Counted from the stretch's first letter, positions 46,280 to 57,028 are shown. The stretch is DNA of 64,000 nt from Hibiscus mutabilis (GCA_019671005.1 CM033712.1:72986479-73050478); one strand, 5' to 3'. The notes: a model not told the origin generated them from the letters alone. A program made the numbers and translations.

Positions 46280-47829
46280 ATGTTTTTTTTTAAAGATTTG
46301 CACGTCTTTTTTTCATAACTCATATGTTTTACTTCCTTTAATTCCTTTTTCTATATACTCAAGAACACAAGAAAGAATTTTAGAGTGAATGTCTTTTTAA
46401 AGAGATGAATGATTTACAAATGAGGCGGGAGCTTCTATTTATAGTTGAATCCTTGTACAATGAATGTCTGAGATTGATTTACATCAGCGACTCAGATCGA
46501 AAGCTACCAACTACATCCTAGCTATATATGGAAAGTCTATCACCTTGGAATACTTTCCTTAGGTTTGCGTTCACATGGATGTTCACATTGTTGGATATTC
46601 CTTTCCCTTAGAATATGCCATAGTAAGATGACATCTATTAAAATACCAGCTTAATGTGACCGGGTCTTCTCTCAGTCTCCACGGTCGGACCAAGTTAAGT
46701 GGTCTTGTAGGCAAGCCCAAGAATTTGTAAAGAACCTCTTGGGCAGCTCGCTGTGTATGTGCCTCGGTCACTGACTCGCGAGCGTAACATTCTCCCCCAC
46801 CCAATGCAGCGATGCCCTCATCATTGACTCGGGACGAGCTTGGCTTGGTTGGATCTCCCTCGGAACCTTAGTTTGCTCCCAACTCAGAATCAGGCTAGGT
46901 TGCCCCCATAAGGACTGCTTGCCTTGGTCTTTATCATCATGTATCATCACCTCACTCACCATCATTGCGTACATCTCGATCATAAGAGCTCTTTCTTACA
47001 AGTTGTGATTTGCTTTGGTGTGGACTCTCGCGATCCTCGAACAAAGGCTTGGACGCCGACGTCACTACGTTGAACACTAGGTGAACTCTCAAAACTCTGA
47101 AAGGCCTCTTATGTTCTCACCAAGCCTTCGATCTTTCACACCTTGATGGGATAGGTTTTCTGCTTTCTATACCCAATAAAGGCGACAAATCCAAACTGAA
47201 AAACACGACTATTGTGTTTGAGATGTACCTCCCTCGCCTCAATTTTGGTGGCATTTACTCTAGTGTGCAATAATCCTTTGCCCATGAATTTGGATGCATT
47301 GTTTCCCTCTAGCAACCCTTTGCTCATCTACCCTTCTTCCTTGAAGTTCGACGCCTCTTCCACCTTGCCCATTGGTGGTAGTCTCTCTCGTGCCTCGGCA
47401 GGTCTCATGCCTTGGGAAGGCTTCGGCTCCTCTAGTCCTTCCTTAATGGCAACAACTAAGTCGTCTGTCTTGGCTAGCTAAATAGCATTTAGCACCTTGG
47501 TCTCTACCCTTGCGTCTCGATAGATCAGAACGATGCATTGTTTGTAAGGGTCTAAAATATAAACACAGTTGGAAAAAGGAACCATTACTGCATTAAGTCA
47601 ATCAAGGAAATTTAAACCGATGACAAAGTCATAGTCATCCAAGTGTATTACTTCAAATGTTTCCTTCCCCTTCCATTCTCCAATGTGCAACTCCAGGCCT
47701 CGTACCGCTCTCACGGTCGAAACACCTTTAGAATTGATAGTCTTGATCATCTCGGTTGACTCTTCAACCTTAAGAACAAGCTTGGTGGCAGCTTTCTTTG
47801 ACATAAACAATTGAGAAGCTCCCATGTCC
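46280..47829 (-). mobile_element. Gypsy-type retrotransposon remnant
   Basis: A minus-strand fragment. It begins at the DC1 junction (47829) with a retropepsin segment (separate entry), then passes through degenerate coding sequence with many stops to about 46570. 46300-46560 resembles LTR or leader DNA, including a ctataaatagaagctcc box on the minus strand. No RT or integrase motif was recognised. Confidence 0.55.
47598..47829 (-). pseudogene. Retropepsin-like protease fragment fused to DC1 sequence
   Basis: Reads VDMGASQLFMSKKAATKLVL ... VRAVRGLELHIGEWKGKETF ... DDYDFVIGLNFLD, a typical gypsy aspartic-protease domain with the active-site motif DMGAS. An uninterrupted 141-codon frame (47598-48023) runs from out-of-frame DC1 sequence into it, so the fusion frame is accidental on the DC1 side. 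Truncated after LNFLD by a stop. Confidence 0.75.
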
Positions 47830-48770
47830 ACAATCCCAAGCTCTAGAATCATAGTGGTCAATGTGGAGGAAAAAGCAGTGGGAAATGGGATGGGAATGGA
47901 GAGGGAGTTTAATGTGGCGTGGCAATGAAATGCTGGCTCTATGAACTTGAGTGTTGCAGGTAGAACACATATAGGGAACATAATTTCCCTGGTTGCAGCA
48001 TGCATTACAGTCGAATGGGTCATTTGGTCTTAACAACAAAGTGAAAGGGTGTTCATGATGAGATTTGTCTTCAATAATGGGTGGTGGCCAAGCGCATCCG
48101 AGTGGATGTAGAACTTGCAAGGGACACAACGATAATAAAATCGAACTGAATAATACTTTACACACATGTTGCTTCAGGGAAGTCCTCATCGTGATCATCG
48201 AAAACAAGCAAAAGCTGGTGTGTACGGTGGCAATGGTGATTGCTTGTTGAGGGTAGATCAAGACATTTTATATGGTAGAACTTTCTACATTCAAAACAAG
48301 CATATGAAGCATCATATTTTCTTATCATGTCGAGACACCCATCGCACTTAAAAGAACCAGTTAGATTAATGGAAATCAAAGGATGTGTGTGAGCAACATG
48401 GCGGGTCTCGATGTTGTTTCCAACACCAGTTTCGCGTGGGAGGAAAGTGCAATCAATGTCAAGGTAAACTCCAAAAGAAGAGCAATGATAAACAAATCTC
48501 GAAAGCTTTCTACGAAAAAGCCGCAAACTTCTGGTTTCAGATTTGCCGATGGTAGAGAAAGAAGAAGAAGAAGAAGGTGTTGGCGGTGGTAAGGGTGATA
48601 AATTTAGTTGGTAGTTGAAGACATTTTTTGTGGAAGAACATTCTACAACCAAAACAAGCATATGAAGCATCCATTATTGGGTTAGAACAAGCAAAACAGT
48701 TAAGAATCTTAAGATACAATGCTGGATTAATGGAAATCAAAGGATGTGGGTGGGCAACATAGAGTTTCTC

Positions 48771-48946
48771 TGTTGAAAGTATGGCTGCTTATGCTGCTGG
48801 TCTATATTAAATTAATGTTTTTTTGTTATAATTTTGGTTAACTCAGATGTAGAGAGCTGATCTTTACAACTTCAATTTTCTTCTTTTATCATTTTCTCTC
48901 TCAATTTTCTGGTGAAAGAACATATGTTGGCTTACTGAAATCAACA
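48771..48946 (+). repeat. 5' LTR of the Copia element (176 bp, deleted)
   Basis: Lacks about 135 bp present in the 3' LTR (after 'ttggttaactcagatg' it jumps to 'tagagagctgatctt'). Confidence 0.9.
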
Positions 48947-48948
48947 AT

Positions 48949-48960
48949 TGGAATCAGGGC
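48949..48960 (+). promoter_or_regulatory. Primer binding site, initiator-Met tRNA type
   Basis: tggaatcagggc, two bases inside the LTR, matches TGGTATCAGAGC, the usual Copia primer site, at 10 of 12 positions. Confidence 0.75.
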
Positions 48961-49118
48961 TGCTATCTTTTGGGGCCTAAATTGTTGTATGTTTGTGTTC
49001 TTTACATTGTTAGAAGTAATTTTTCTAGTCAATTGTTGTCCTAATGTCATCAGGGAGTTTTTCTCCACCACCACCTCCCATCTTTGCTGGAGAAAACTAA
49101 CACATTTAGGTAGTAAAG

Positions 49119-49934
49119 ATGAAGACTTACCTGCAGGCTTTTGATCTGTGGGAAGTTGTGGAAACCGGAAGATATTCAACACCTTTGGGAGCCAACCCTA
49201 CATTGGCTCAAATCGGGCAGCACAATGAAGAGTGTGCCAAAAAATACAAAGCTATGTCTTGCATTCAAAATAGAGTTTCTGATGTGATCTTCACAAGGAT
49301 CATGGCTTGTGAGACTCCTAAGGAAGCTTGGGGCAGGCTGAAAGAAGAGTTCCAAGGTTCAGAAAAGACGAGGCAGCAACAACTTATCAACTTAAGGAGG
49401 GACTTCGAAAATTTGAAGAGGAAGGAAAGTGAGACTGTCAAGCAGTATTCGGATAGAATAATGGCTATTGTTAATAGCATTAGGCTGCTTGGAGATGAAT
49501 TTAGTGACAAAAGAATTATGGAGAAGGTGATTACAACACTTTCGGAGAAATATGAGTCCAAGATCTCATCTCTTGAAGACTCAAGGGATTTGTCCAACAT
49601 TTCCTTGTCTGAGCTGATAAATGCTCTTTATGCTCAAGAGCAGAGAAGAGCAAGTAGGGAAGAAGAACATGTTAAAGGTGCATTTCAAGCTAAGGGTGAA
49701 GAGAAGACTGACATATCAAGCAACAATTGGAAAAACACTTCTAATGATAGAAGATGGAAACAAAAGAGAAATGAAGATGGTGCTAAAGAAGGAGGAAAAA
49801 ACAGATTTCCACCTTGTGCACACTGCCATAAGACAACACATTTGGAGAAGTATTGTTGGTTTAGACCAGACATACAATGTAGGTCTTGGAAGCAACTTGG
49901 TCACATGGAAAAGGTTTGCAAGAATAAATTCTAA
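49119..49934 (+). CDS. Copia gag polyprotein (element-encoded, 271 aa open frame)
   Basis: Open for 271 codons. Residues 1-160 match the Copia gag capsid-like region (YLQAFDLWEVVETG, ETPKEAWGRLKEEFQGSEKT, LRRDFENLKRKESETVKQYS, LSEKYESKISSLEDS). A basic linker and two zinc-knuckle-like motifs follow (CAHCHKTTHLEKYC and CRSWKQLGHMEKVC, the second with Trp for Cys). Gag normally packages the element RNA. The protein ends in KNKF with a stop just before the protease frame; in related elements gag and protease are one frame. It may be expressed only if the LTR is active. Confidence 0.8.
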   Translation: MKTYLQAFDLWEVVETGRYSTPLGANPTLAQIGQHNEECAKKYKAMSCIQNRVSDVIFTRIMACETPKEAWGRLKEEFQGSEKTRQQQLINLRRDFENLKRKESETVKQYSDRIMAIVNSIRLLGDEFSDKRIMEKVITTLSEKYESKISSLEDSRDLSNISLSELINALYAQEQRRASREEEHVKGAFQAKGEEKTDISSNNWKNTSNDRRWKQKRNEDGAKEGGKNRFPPCAHCHKTTHLEKYCWFRPDIQCRSWKQLGHMEKVCKNKF

Positions 49935-50328
49935 CAACAGCAAAATGCACAAGTTAGTTGGTTGGTTGATAGTGGTTGTATAAACCATATGGCTGCAGAT
50001 GAAGGCATGTTCAAGAGGATTGACAGAACTTGCACTTCAAATGTAAGATTAGGAAATGGAAACTACATTCAAGCAAAAGGAAAAGGAGATTTTGTGATGA
50101 ACACTCCATCAGGTACTAAAGTTATTAAAGATGTACTTTTAGTGCCCGAGATTGACCGAAACTTGCTTAGTATTTCTCAGCTTCTTGAGAAGAATTATTC
50201 TATCATTTTCAATGATAAATGTTGCACAATCTTTGATTCAAGTGGCTGTGATATTGCTTCTGTTGCGATGAATGATAGAAGTTTTATTTTGGATCGTGAT
50301 TCTTTTGGTGCATATACAAGTATGGCAA
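49935..50328 (+). pseudogene. Copia protease and start of the pre-integrase domain
   Basis: Reads SWLVDSGCINHMAADEGMFK (active site DSG), VRLGNGNYIQAKGKGDF, LLVPEIDRNLLSISQLLEKN, the standard Copia protease layout. The pre-integrase segment is cut at 50328 by the solo LTR and continues at 52005 with SHKRLGHLEKYEDF, so the two halves join in frame across one copy of the duplication GGCAA. Confidence 0.85.
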
Positions 50329-51999
50329 TGTAATATATTAAAATCGGGCCTAGAGGTTTCATGTTTAAATAAGCTATTTCAAAGTTCGAACTAAATTGAA
50401 TGTATTTGAAATTTGATGACTTAATTGTAAAGTTTTGAAAACTTGGCATCATTTTGAATTTCTAAAGAAAATGGAGATTAAGTTTGTAATATACCATTTT
50501 GTACTTTATAAACTAACAAAACCTACCCACTTTGCTTCAGTTTTTGGAATTCATCTTCCTCGAACCATTTTTCCAGTGTTGCTCTCCATTTGTCTGTCCA
50601 CACCTCTTTGGTGTTTCATTCGGCATGATCGAGAGCCTGCTAGCCTTGCTCGAATCGGTTGTCTGAGACGTGTCGTTTATCACCGGTTTGGAACATTCGA
50701 TGCCTCGACCATTCTTCCTTTTCGGCCGAGACCATGGTCTGCATAGTACATCTTTCATTGTTGTTCGAATCGGAAAAAACCCCAGCACTCATTTTGCCCA
50801 ATTATCACATGTGCCATGTTGTGTAAATTGCATTAACCGTGCACCTCCCTGAATGTGCAATCATGAACCCATTTTGGGTTATCAAAGCTGGTCACTAAGG
50901 TGCTTCTGCAATTCATATTTGATTTCGGTGGAGGCCAGCATTATGGAAGATCATTGGAACTCGTGCTCAAAGATAATTGTCTGATTACATCAGCTGCATA
51001 TCTCAGTCGAACATGATGGATTCGACAATGGTTCGTGTAATGTGATTTGTGAATTCCTAACTATCGTATCAGGTGTGTGTCTTCTACTAGTGTTTTTATA
51101 CTTTCTGAGCGAATGACCAGATTAATGTGATTGTTATATCTATACGTTGAACATGATTAAGTGATTCTATGATTTATATTATGCTATATGTGATTGTCTG
51201 AAGTACATATGTTTGTCTTATTATGTTATGTTACAAGCATGTTTTTGTTGAACAATTCTGAACAATTCTGCGTTTCTGATGTTTCAGTATGATCTGATAA
51301 AAGCTTGTTAAATTATGTTCTGATTCAGACACGCAAATCTGTAAAGCCGGTCACATTCTGCATCTGTAAAGTCTGTCACATTCTACATGGTTGGGTGTTC
51401 TGGTGAAAGATTTTGTTATTGTAATACGATGTGACATTCCGTATTACTCCTGAATTATTCTATTATTGTAATACGATATAACATTCCGTATTAGCCCTGA
51501 ATTACTATTAATATAATACGACGTAGCATTTCGTATTACCCCTGAATTATTGTTGGTGCATCTGTAAAGTCTGTCACATTCTACCGGTTTGTCATGTCAT
51601 CATCTGTTCTGTCCTGTCTACATCTGTTCTGTCATGGCTGCATCAGTTCTGACTTGTCTGATTCTAAATGAACTTTAATTTCTCGTGCTTTATGTATAAT
51701 TTCTGCACTTAAAGATCACACTGGGCTTTGTAGCTCATTCTTTGTTTTCTGTTTAATTTCCAAATTAATTGACTCTAAGCATGAATTCGGCATCACTCGG
51801 AGAGTCTCGAAATTCTAACGGTTACTGATTTATAAGTTCTGCTTTATTTTCGTAAGTTACATAATTTTATAATTGTTGCTTTGAACTGATATTTGGTTTT
51901 GTTATGTTAAACTTTTATTTTTTGAAATCGGATTTTCTTTTTTCTCTCGGTGACATTCTAGATTCGATCACAACTTCTGGATCGGGTTTAGGGTGTCAA
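50329..51999 (+). mobile_element. Solo gypsy-type LTR nested in the Copia element (~1671 bp)
   Basis: Starts TGTAATATATTAAAATCGGG and ends gggtgtcaa. The 5-bp duplication GGCAA lies at 50324-50328 and 52000-52004. It contains three hairpin-forming repeats at about 51418-51545 and a tctgtaaag(t/c)c...gtcacattct repeat (about 51340-51390, again about 51551). No internal region. The interrupted Copia coding sequence is continuous when the LTR and one duplication copy are disregarded. Confidence 0.88.
51418..51545 (+). repeat. Three tandem ~47-bp repeats with GTAATACG/CGTATTAC inverted arms
   Basis: Each unit has taatacga, 9-11 bp, cgtatta, then (t/c)cctgaatta. The first unit has a perfect 8-bp inverted repeat. 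Confidence 0.85.
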
Positions 52000-52004
52000 G
52001 GCAA

Positions 52005-52474
52005 CTAAGAGTTCATCAAGTCATAAAAGATTGGGGCATTTAGAAAAATATGAAGATTTTTGTGCTGTTACTAGTTTTGAGCACCAACCTGCTATCATTT
52101 ACAGCCCATAACAAATTGGTGGTAGTGAAAAAAAGAACCAAGCTGAATCAAATGGGAACAAAATCAGTTTCGGTCATGAGCTACCAAATCAAGACGAATA
52201 TGTTTTTGATGAAGACTCGGGAAAGCGTAGTGTAGTTGTGTTGGAACCTAAAAGCTTTAGAGAGGCTGCAAGTATAGAAGGATGAAAAATTGTCTTTCTA
52301 GAGGAAATGAAGCCTGATTTTGTGAAAGAAATGTAACAGAAAAATGAAGTTACACTTGTTCACTATAGTTCTGAAAACCAGTTTGCAGATTTTGTAACCA
52401 AGTCTTTTGGCAAGGTCGGATTTGAAGATTTATGGATGCAAATTGAAGTTGTCAGCAAAACAGCCAAGGAGCTG
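52005..52474 (+). pseudogene. Copia pre-integrase end, RT start and RNase H end (collapsed)
   Basis: SHKRLGHLEKYEDF (pre-integrase), then after a stop VVLEPKSFREAASIEG (the segment before Copia RT), then EVTLVHYSSENQFADFVTKS (RNase H end) within about 400 bp. Integrase and RT have been deleted and stops are present. Confidence 0.8.
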
Positions 52475-52786
52475 TGTTGAAAGTATGACTGCCTATTCTG
52501 CTGGTCTATATGAAATTAATGTTTTTTGTTATAGTGTTGGTTAACTCAGATGTTAGTTGGGAGAATGTCAACATAGTTAGTATTGGTTTGTACTTGTTTT
52601 ATATTTTTTTTGTTCAAGACCATACTGATCTGAAAAAATCAATAGTAGGTATTTTGTATTTTAACTTTGGAAGTTCAATGAAAATTGTAGAGAGAGCTGA
52701 TCTTTACAGCTTCAATTCTCTTCTTTTATCATTTTCTCTCTCAATTTTCTGGTGAAAGAACATATGCTGATTTGCTAAAACCAACA
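52475..52786 (+). repeat. 3' LTR of the Copia element (312 bp)
   Basis: Full version of the LTR; contains 'ttcaattctcttcttttatc' shared with the 5' copy. Confidence 0.93.
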
Positions 52787-53008
52787 TTCTCAATGAAGTT
52801 TCCTACGCCAGTGTAGTGTGGAAGCAAAGCGCATTCAATGTCAAGGTAAAATTCACTAGAAGAAGAACAGTGATAAATAAGTCCCTTAACCTTCATCAGG
52901 CAAACTCTGCAACGAAATTTTGTTTTCTGATGTTCCGGGGCTGGAGGAGGAAGAAGAAGAGGGTGGTGGCGGTGATCAGGGTGATGAATCTCCGAGGGTG
53001 CCTCCGCA

Positions 53009-53887
53009 CAGGGCCAGTCCTGGGCTTTCGGTGGCCCAGGCGAATATAAAGAACGGGCCCTAAATTAAAAATTTAAATTGGGGTTGTAGTCATATTTACA
53101 CTCATGTTAGGTTTTATCGTGATTGCGGACATTATAGATGCTATTTCGGTCACTGCGAGTATCGCAGTTGTGAAATCTCTTAATAACATGCGTTATTGTG
53201 GATGTAACAGTTGTGGGTATCGCGGTTTCAGATGGTGCCGCTACTCATAAGCGGATGTAGCAAATAAATTGGGGGTGCAAGGTATGGGCTTTTCAATGAG
53301 GTAGTATAAATTTTTTTCATAAGAAATATTAGGTTTGACCCCACTTAATTTGTTGAGATATGGGGTCAAAAATACTTATTCTAGTGGCATAGAAATCTTC
53401 AATACCTCATACTTCACTTATGACCAAATATAAGAAAATCATGGCTCCGCCACTACCGCTATTGCCATGTAATGGTCGTTGTTGCGGTTACATATTGTTA
53501 TTTAAATCTTTATCCTTAATATCAAGTAACGAAAAAAATTAATTTTAAGAGTAGGTCCATAATAACAAGTATTGAAAAATTAGGCCCCTAATAACAAAAA
53601 TTGAAAAAAAATTGAATTTTAAGAGTATGCTCAAAATAACAAATATTCTAAAAAAATTGGGCCCTATATAAAAAGTTAAATTTTAAGAGTATGTCCCTAA
53701 TAATAAATACTAAAGAAAATTAAATCTCTATTAACAAATATTGAAAAAATAGGCTCCTATTAATAAGTATTAAAAAATTAGACCATAAAAAATAAATACA
53801 ATTCGAATAAAATTAAAAACGTGTAATTTCCTTGAGCGGTGGGCCCTGGGCAAGCGCCCTTGTTGCCCTTGCCTAGGGTCGGGCCTG
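53009..53887. mobile_element. hAT-type non-autonomous element, copy 2 (879 bp)
   Basis: Starts CAGGGCCAGTCCTGGG and ends GGGTCGGGCCTG. The flanks CCTCCGCA (53001-53008) and CTTCCGTA (53888-53895) match at 6 of 8. The uninterrupted site is seen in DC1 pseudogene 1 at about 42375-42395 (gcctccgcacatctc). Same family as 45237-46106. Confidence 0.9.
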
Positions 53888-53957
53888 CTTCCGTACATTT
53901 CACGTGCAGGTAAAACCGGCACTCCCCGTAGCTGTAGCTGGAACCCCACACATTTCT

Positions 53958-55073
53958 AGGGATGGCAATTCAATCCGAATCCGAAGGAATTTATCCAATC
54001 CATATTCGATTGAAAAAAATCTGAATCTGAAAAAAAATATCCGAGTCCTATAGGAGATAGATTAGATATGGATCATGTCAAGATCCGATCCGAATCCGAT
54101 CCAAATCCATGTCGAATCCGAATCCGACACATTCGATCCATATTCGAGTCTAAATCAAAACATTTATGATTTTTAATTCCTTAAAACAAAATACCATGTA
54201 TAATATTTACATCAAAACAATAAGACAACATAAATAAAGTAAAAAAAAGTTAAACTAAATATATTAAAAGAAAAAAAAATATATATATATATATTGGACG
54301 AGAACATAAATGTATTTATTAGGTAGATTGAAATAATGGTGAAAACAAAATTAACTTTTATATATATATGTATATTCATATTAAAAGTGATAATAAAAAT
54401 ATAAATCTCAGTTAAATAATAATAATATTTACTATGATTTATATATATTAATTAACCTTAATATAATGTAATATATCTATTTATACCATATGCATATATA
54501 CAAAAATATGAAAAAATAAATGTAAGATGAAATTATAGATAAACAAACAATAAAATAAATACAATGGAGAAACAAATAAATGTAAATATCAATGAATTAC
54601 CAAAAATTTAAGAAATTAGTGAATGAAATAGTAAATGACATGAAATTATAAGATAAAGTTATGATATATTAGGCAAAAATTATGAATTAAAATAGAAAGC
54701 AAATTAAAAGCATAAATAATAAACACAAAAATTTAAATGTAGTCAACAAACAAGGGGCAAAAAATGAATAAGTGCATAATTAAATGACAAATTAAAAACG
54801 CAAGAAATTAAATACACAAAATTATGGACTAATTTGCATTAAAATAAAATTATTAGAAGGCCAAAATACAATATACCCTAAAGACACTAAAATTTGCGGA
54901 TCTACCCCTCAGACTTGGGTCAACACTAAGGATGACAATTTAATCCGAATTCGATCCGATCCAAATCCGGTTAAAAAAATATGAATCTAAAAAAAATATC
55001 TGAGGCCGATTGTAACGGATTCAGACTTGGATTTTATACAGTCTTATTCAAGTCCGATCTATTGTCATCCCTA
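53958..55073. mobile_element. hAT-type MITE (1116 bp)
   Basis: Ends TAGGGATGGCAAT and its complement-type partner (attgtcatccta-like) form a terminal inverted repeat. Perfect 8-bp duplication CACATTTC at 53950-53957 and 55074-55081. A second TIR-like sequence (aaggatgacaatttaatccg, about 54926) near the right end suggests a nested or composite end. The subterminal DNA is rich in atccgaatccga. The interior is AT-rich and non-coding. Confidence 0.9.
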
Positions 55074-55225
55074 CACATTTCCCGCATTGGTAAGTGGTGT
55101 CGCTTGGATTGGTGGTGTCTTCGTTGAATGCCAATGGATGCTCATGACTCACGTGGTGAAGCTCAGGCCATGTTTCGTCCAAAATTTTGTCTCACATTCA
55201 GTACCAGCTCTATGCTTGGATCCAA

Positions 55226-56030
55226 CATTTTAATGCTACAAACTCCAGCCAGCCTCAATACTAAACACCCCACGCCCACGGGCAACTTGAGTGTCTTTAC
55301 AGTTGTAATGCGTTCTTTTAATCTTAATTAGAAGAATGTTTAATTATTTTTGTTGTCTTCCTGGTTTTTAGACCCACGTTGCATACCTAATTTTTTGTGA
55401 ATGAGTCTCTCAGTAAATTTTTTTTGTATACGCAATGCCTTAAACTAGAGACATGCTTAAAAAAAACCAATCTGCTTATCACTAAGACTAACATGTTGGT
55501 AATGTTTAATCTAAATTAGATTCGAATAATGAGTGTCTTTAGAGTTGTACGTCTTTTCTTTTAATTATTATTATTATTATTATTTAAGTTGTTATGTCTT
55601 TACTCTTTAGCCACACTGCAAATATTATAAAATTGGTTAAAATATTAAGCAGCCCACATGGGAATTAGCTTAGTTTCACGCAACACAACTTGAGCTTATT
55701 TAGGATTAATGAGCTAGTGAAAAAGAATATAATATTTATCTTAAGTTATTTAGGTTCGAATAATTTTATCTGTAAAATGTTTGTGTCTTATCAAAAATTT
55801 TAAAAAATATAAACAAATATTATCTTATAAATTATAATCAAGACTACTAAAAAAACTTGCTATTTACGCATTTTTTTAATCTTTAATGACTGATGGTGAA
55901 GAATGTTAAGACTACTAAAAAAACTTGCTATTTACGCATTTTTTAATCTTTAATGACTGATGGTGAAGAATGTTTAATTCTTAATTAGACTCGAATAATC
56001 TTTAATTCTTAATTAGACTCGAATAATCTT

Positions 56031-56061
<31 letters not shown>

Positions 56062-56835
56062 TTATTATTATTATTTAAGCTGTCCTATCTTTACTCTTTA
56101 GCCATAAGGCAAATATTAATAAAATTGCATAATATAAAAAAAACCCTTAATGTTTGACTGGGTAGTCACTTTGGTTCATATTTTTCAAAGCATTTTAACC
56201 CTCAACGTTTAATTTTGGGTCAAAATGGCTCTTCTGTGGATGAAAATTGTTAGTCGACTAACAATAAACAACTTAAAATGCCTTGAAAGAATGACATGTC
56301 AGCAGAAAAATAATTTTATATTTTATATAATTTTTTAAAATTATTTTAATTGATGTGTCATTCTATCAAGTTAACACTTTTATCTAAATGAAATTTTTAT
56401 ATTAGTGTGTGACAAGCGTCGTAAACTGTCAAACAAATATTTCTTTTTTTCAAATTGAAATAAATTAAAGTGTGGTAAAGAGAAGAAAGGTCGATTCGCA
56501 GGGACTAAGAAATTTCCAATGCTGAATTGCGTTGATCTTGTTACAGTAAAAAAATAAAGAAAGAAAAAAGGGGGATTAAAATTCAAGAATAAAATGATAA
56601 AATAAAATAAAATTAATTTAAAGGAATGACGAAAAGAAAGAGAAGTAATAGTTGAAAATAACGATGGTAGAAATATAGCCTCAAGCTTCGCTTTGCCTCA
56701 ATTCCAACTGATCATCGAAAGAGATTTTACTTCGGACTTCATGTCGGTTACAGTCTACAAGGCCCAACCCTTGTAACTTATTTTTATCTCTGGTAAACCA
56801 ACAATCCAAAGCCAGTCTTTGGAATTCAGTCCTTT
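55226..56835. other. Intergenic DNA upstream of DC1 pseudogene 2
   Basis: Contains the upstream segment shared with pseudogene 1 (55630-55690), a 68-bp tandem duplication (55841-55908 and 55909-55975), a short duplication of taattagactcgaataat, a (CTT)n tract at 56028-56060 followed by (ATT)n, and from about 56400 a stretch (gtgtgacaagcgtcgtaaactg ... aggtcgattcgcaggg) reminiscent of a decayed Athila-type LTR. No gene. Confidence 0.55.
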
Positions 56836-57028
56836 TTGGAGTATGCCCAAAGACCAATTATGAGATGGTTGTAAAAGACATACTTCTTTTATCTTTTTTA
56901 TTAATAAGAAGCCATTATTATTATTTCAATCTTATTATGTGTATCTATAAATAAACTGAATTATAATAAAGTCCTTAGAATAATACAGTTATTCTTGAAT
57001 GTCCTTAGTCGAGAATTATTGTTGGCTT
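56836..57028 (+). mobile_element. Copia-type LTR fragment interrupted by the right-hand Tat element
   Basis: Matches, inverted, the end of 20287-21694: starts ttggagtatgcccaaagacc and runs to gaattattgttggctt, where the Tat element begins. The last five bases, GGCTT (57024-57028), are its expected target duplication. Confidence 0.8.

Larger units (their letters stand above)
48771..52786 (+). mobile_element. Copia-type retrotransposon, internally deleted (4016 bp), with nested solo LTR
   Basis: LTRs 48771-48946 and 52475-52786 both start TGTTGAAAGTATG and end aaca. The target duplication TTCTC is perfect (48766-48770 and 52787-52791). Order: primer site, gag, protease, start of the pre-integrase domain (interrupted by a solo LTR at 50329-51999), a few codons of the RT start, and the RNase H end. 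Integrase and almost all of RT are gone, so it cannot move on its own. It lies within DC1 pseudogene 2, in the opposite orientation to that gene. Confidence 0.93.
47830..55171 (-). pseudogene. DC1 domain protein, pseudogene 2, split by inserted elements
   Basis: Pieces in gene order: 55171-55082 (WPELHHVSHEHPLAFNED ... TTYQCGKC), 53957-53896 (SYSYGECRFYLHVKC), 53000-52792 (EIHHPDHRHHPLFFF, then CRVCLMKVKGLIYHCSSSSE and FYLDIECALLPHYTG in a shifted frame), and 48770-47830 (HPHPLISINPALYLKILNCF, then DASYACFGCRMFFHKKC, FKCDGCLDMIRKYDASYACF, GCAWPPPIIEDKSHHEHPF, CNACCNQGNYVPYMCSTC). The sequence stops inside a DC1 unit at DSRAWDC, where the gypsy fragment begins. It parallels pseudogene 1 throughout. 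It is disrupted by a hAT MITE, a hAT element and a Copia element, plus frameshifts, so no product is expected. Confidence 0.85.
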
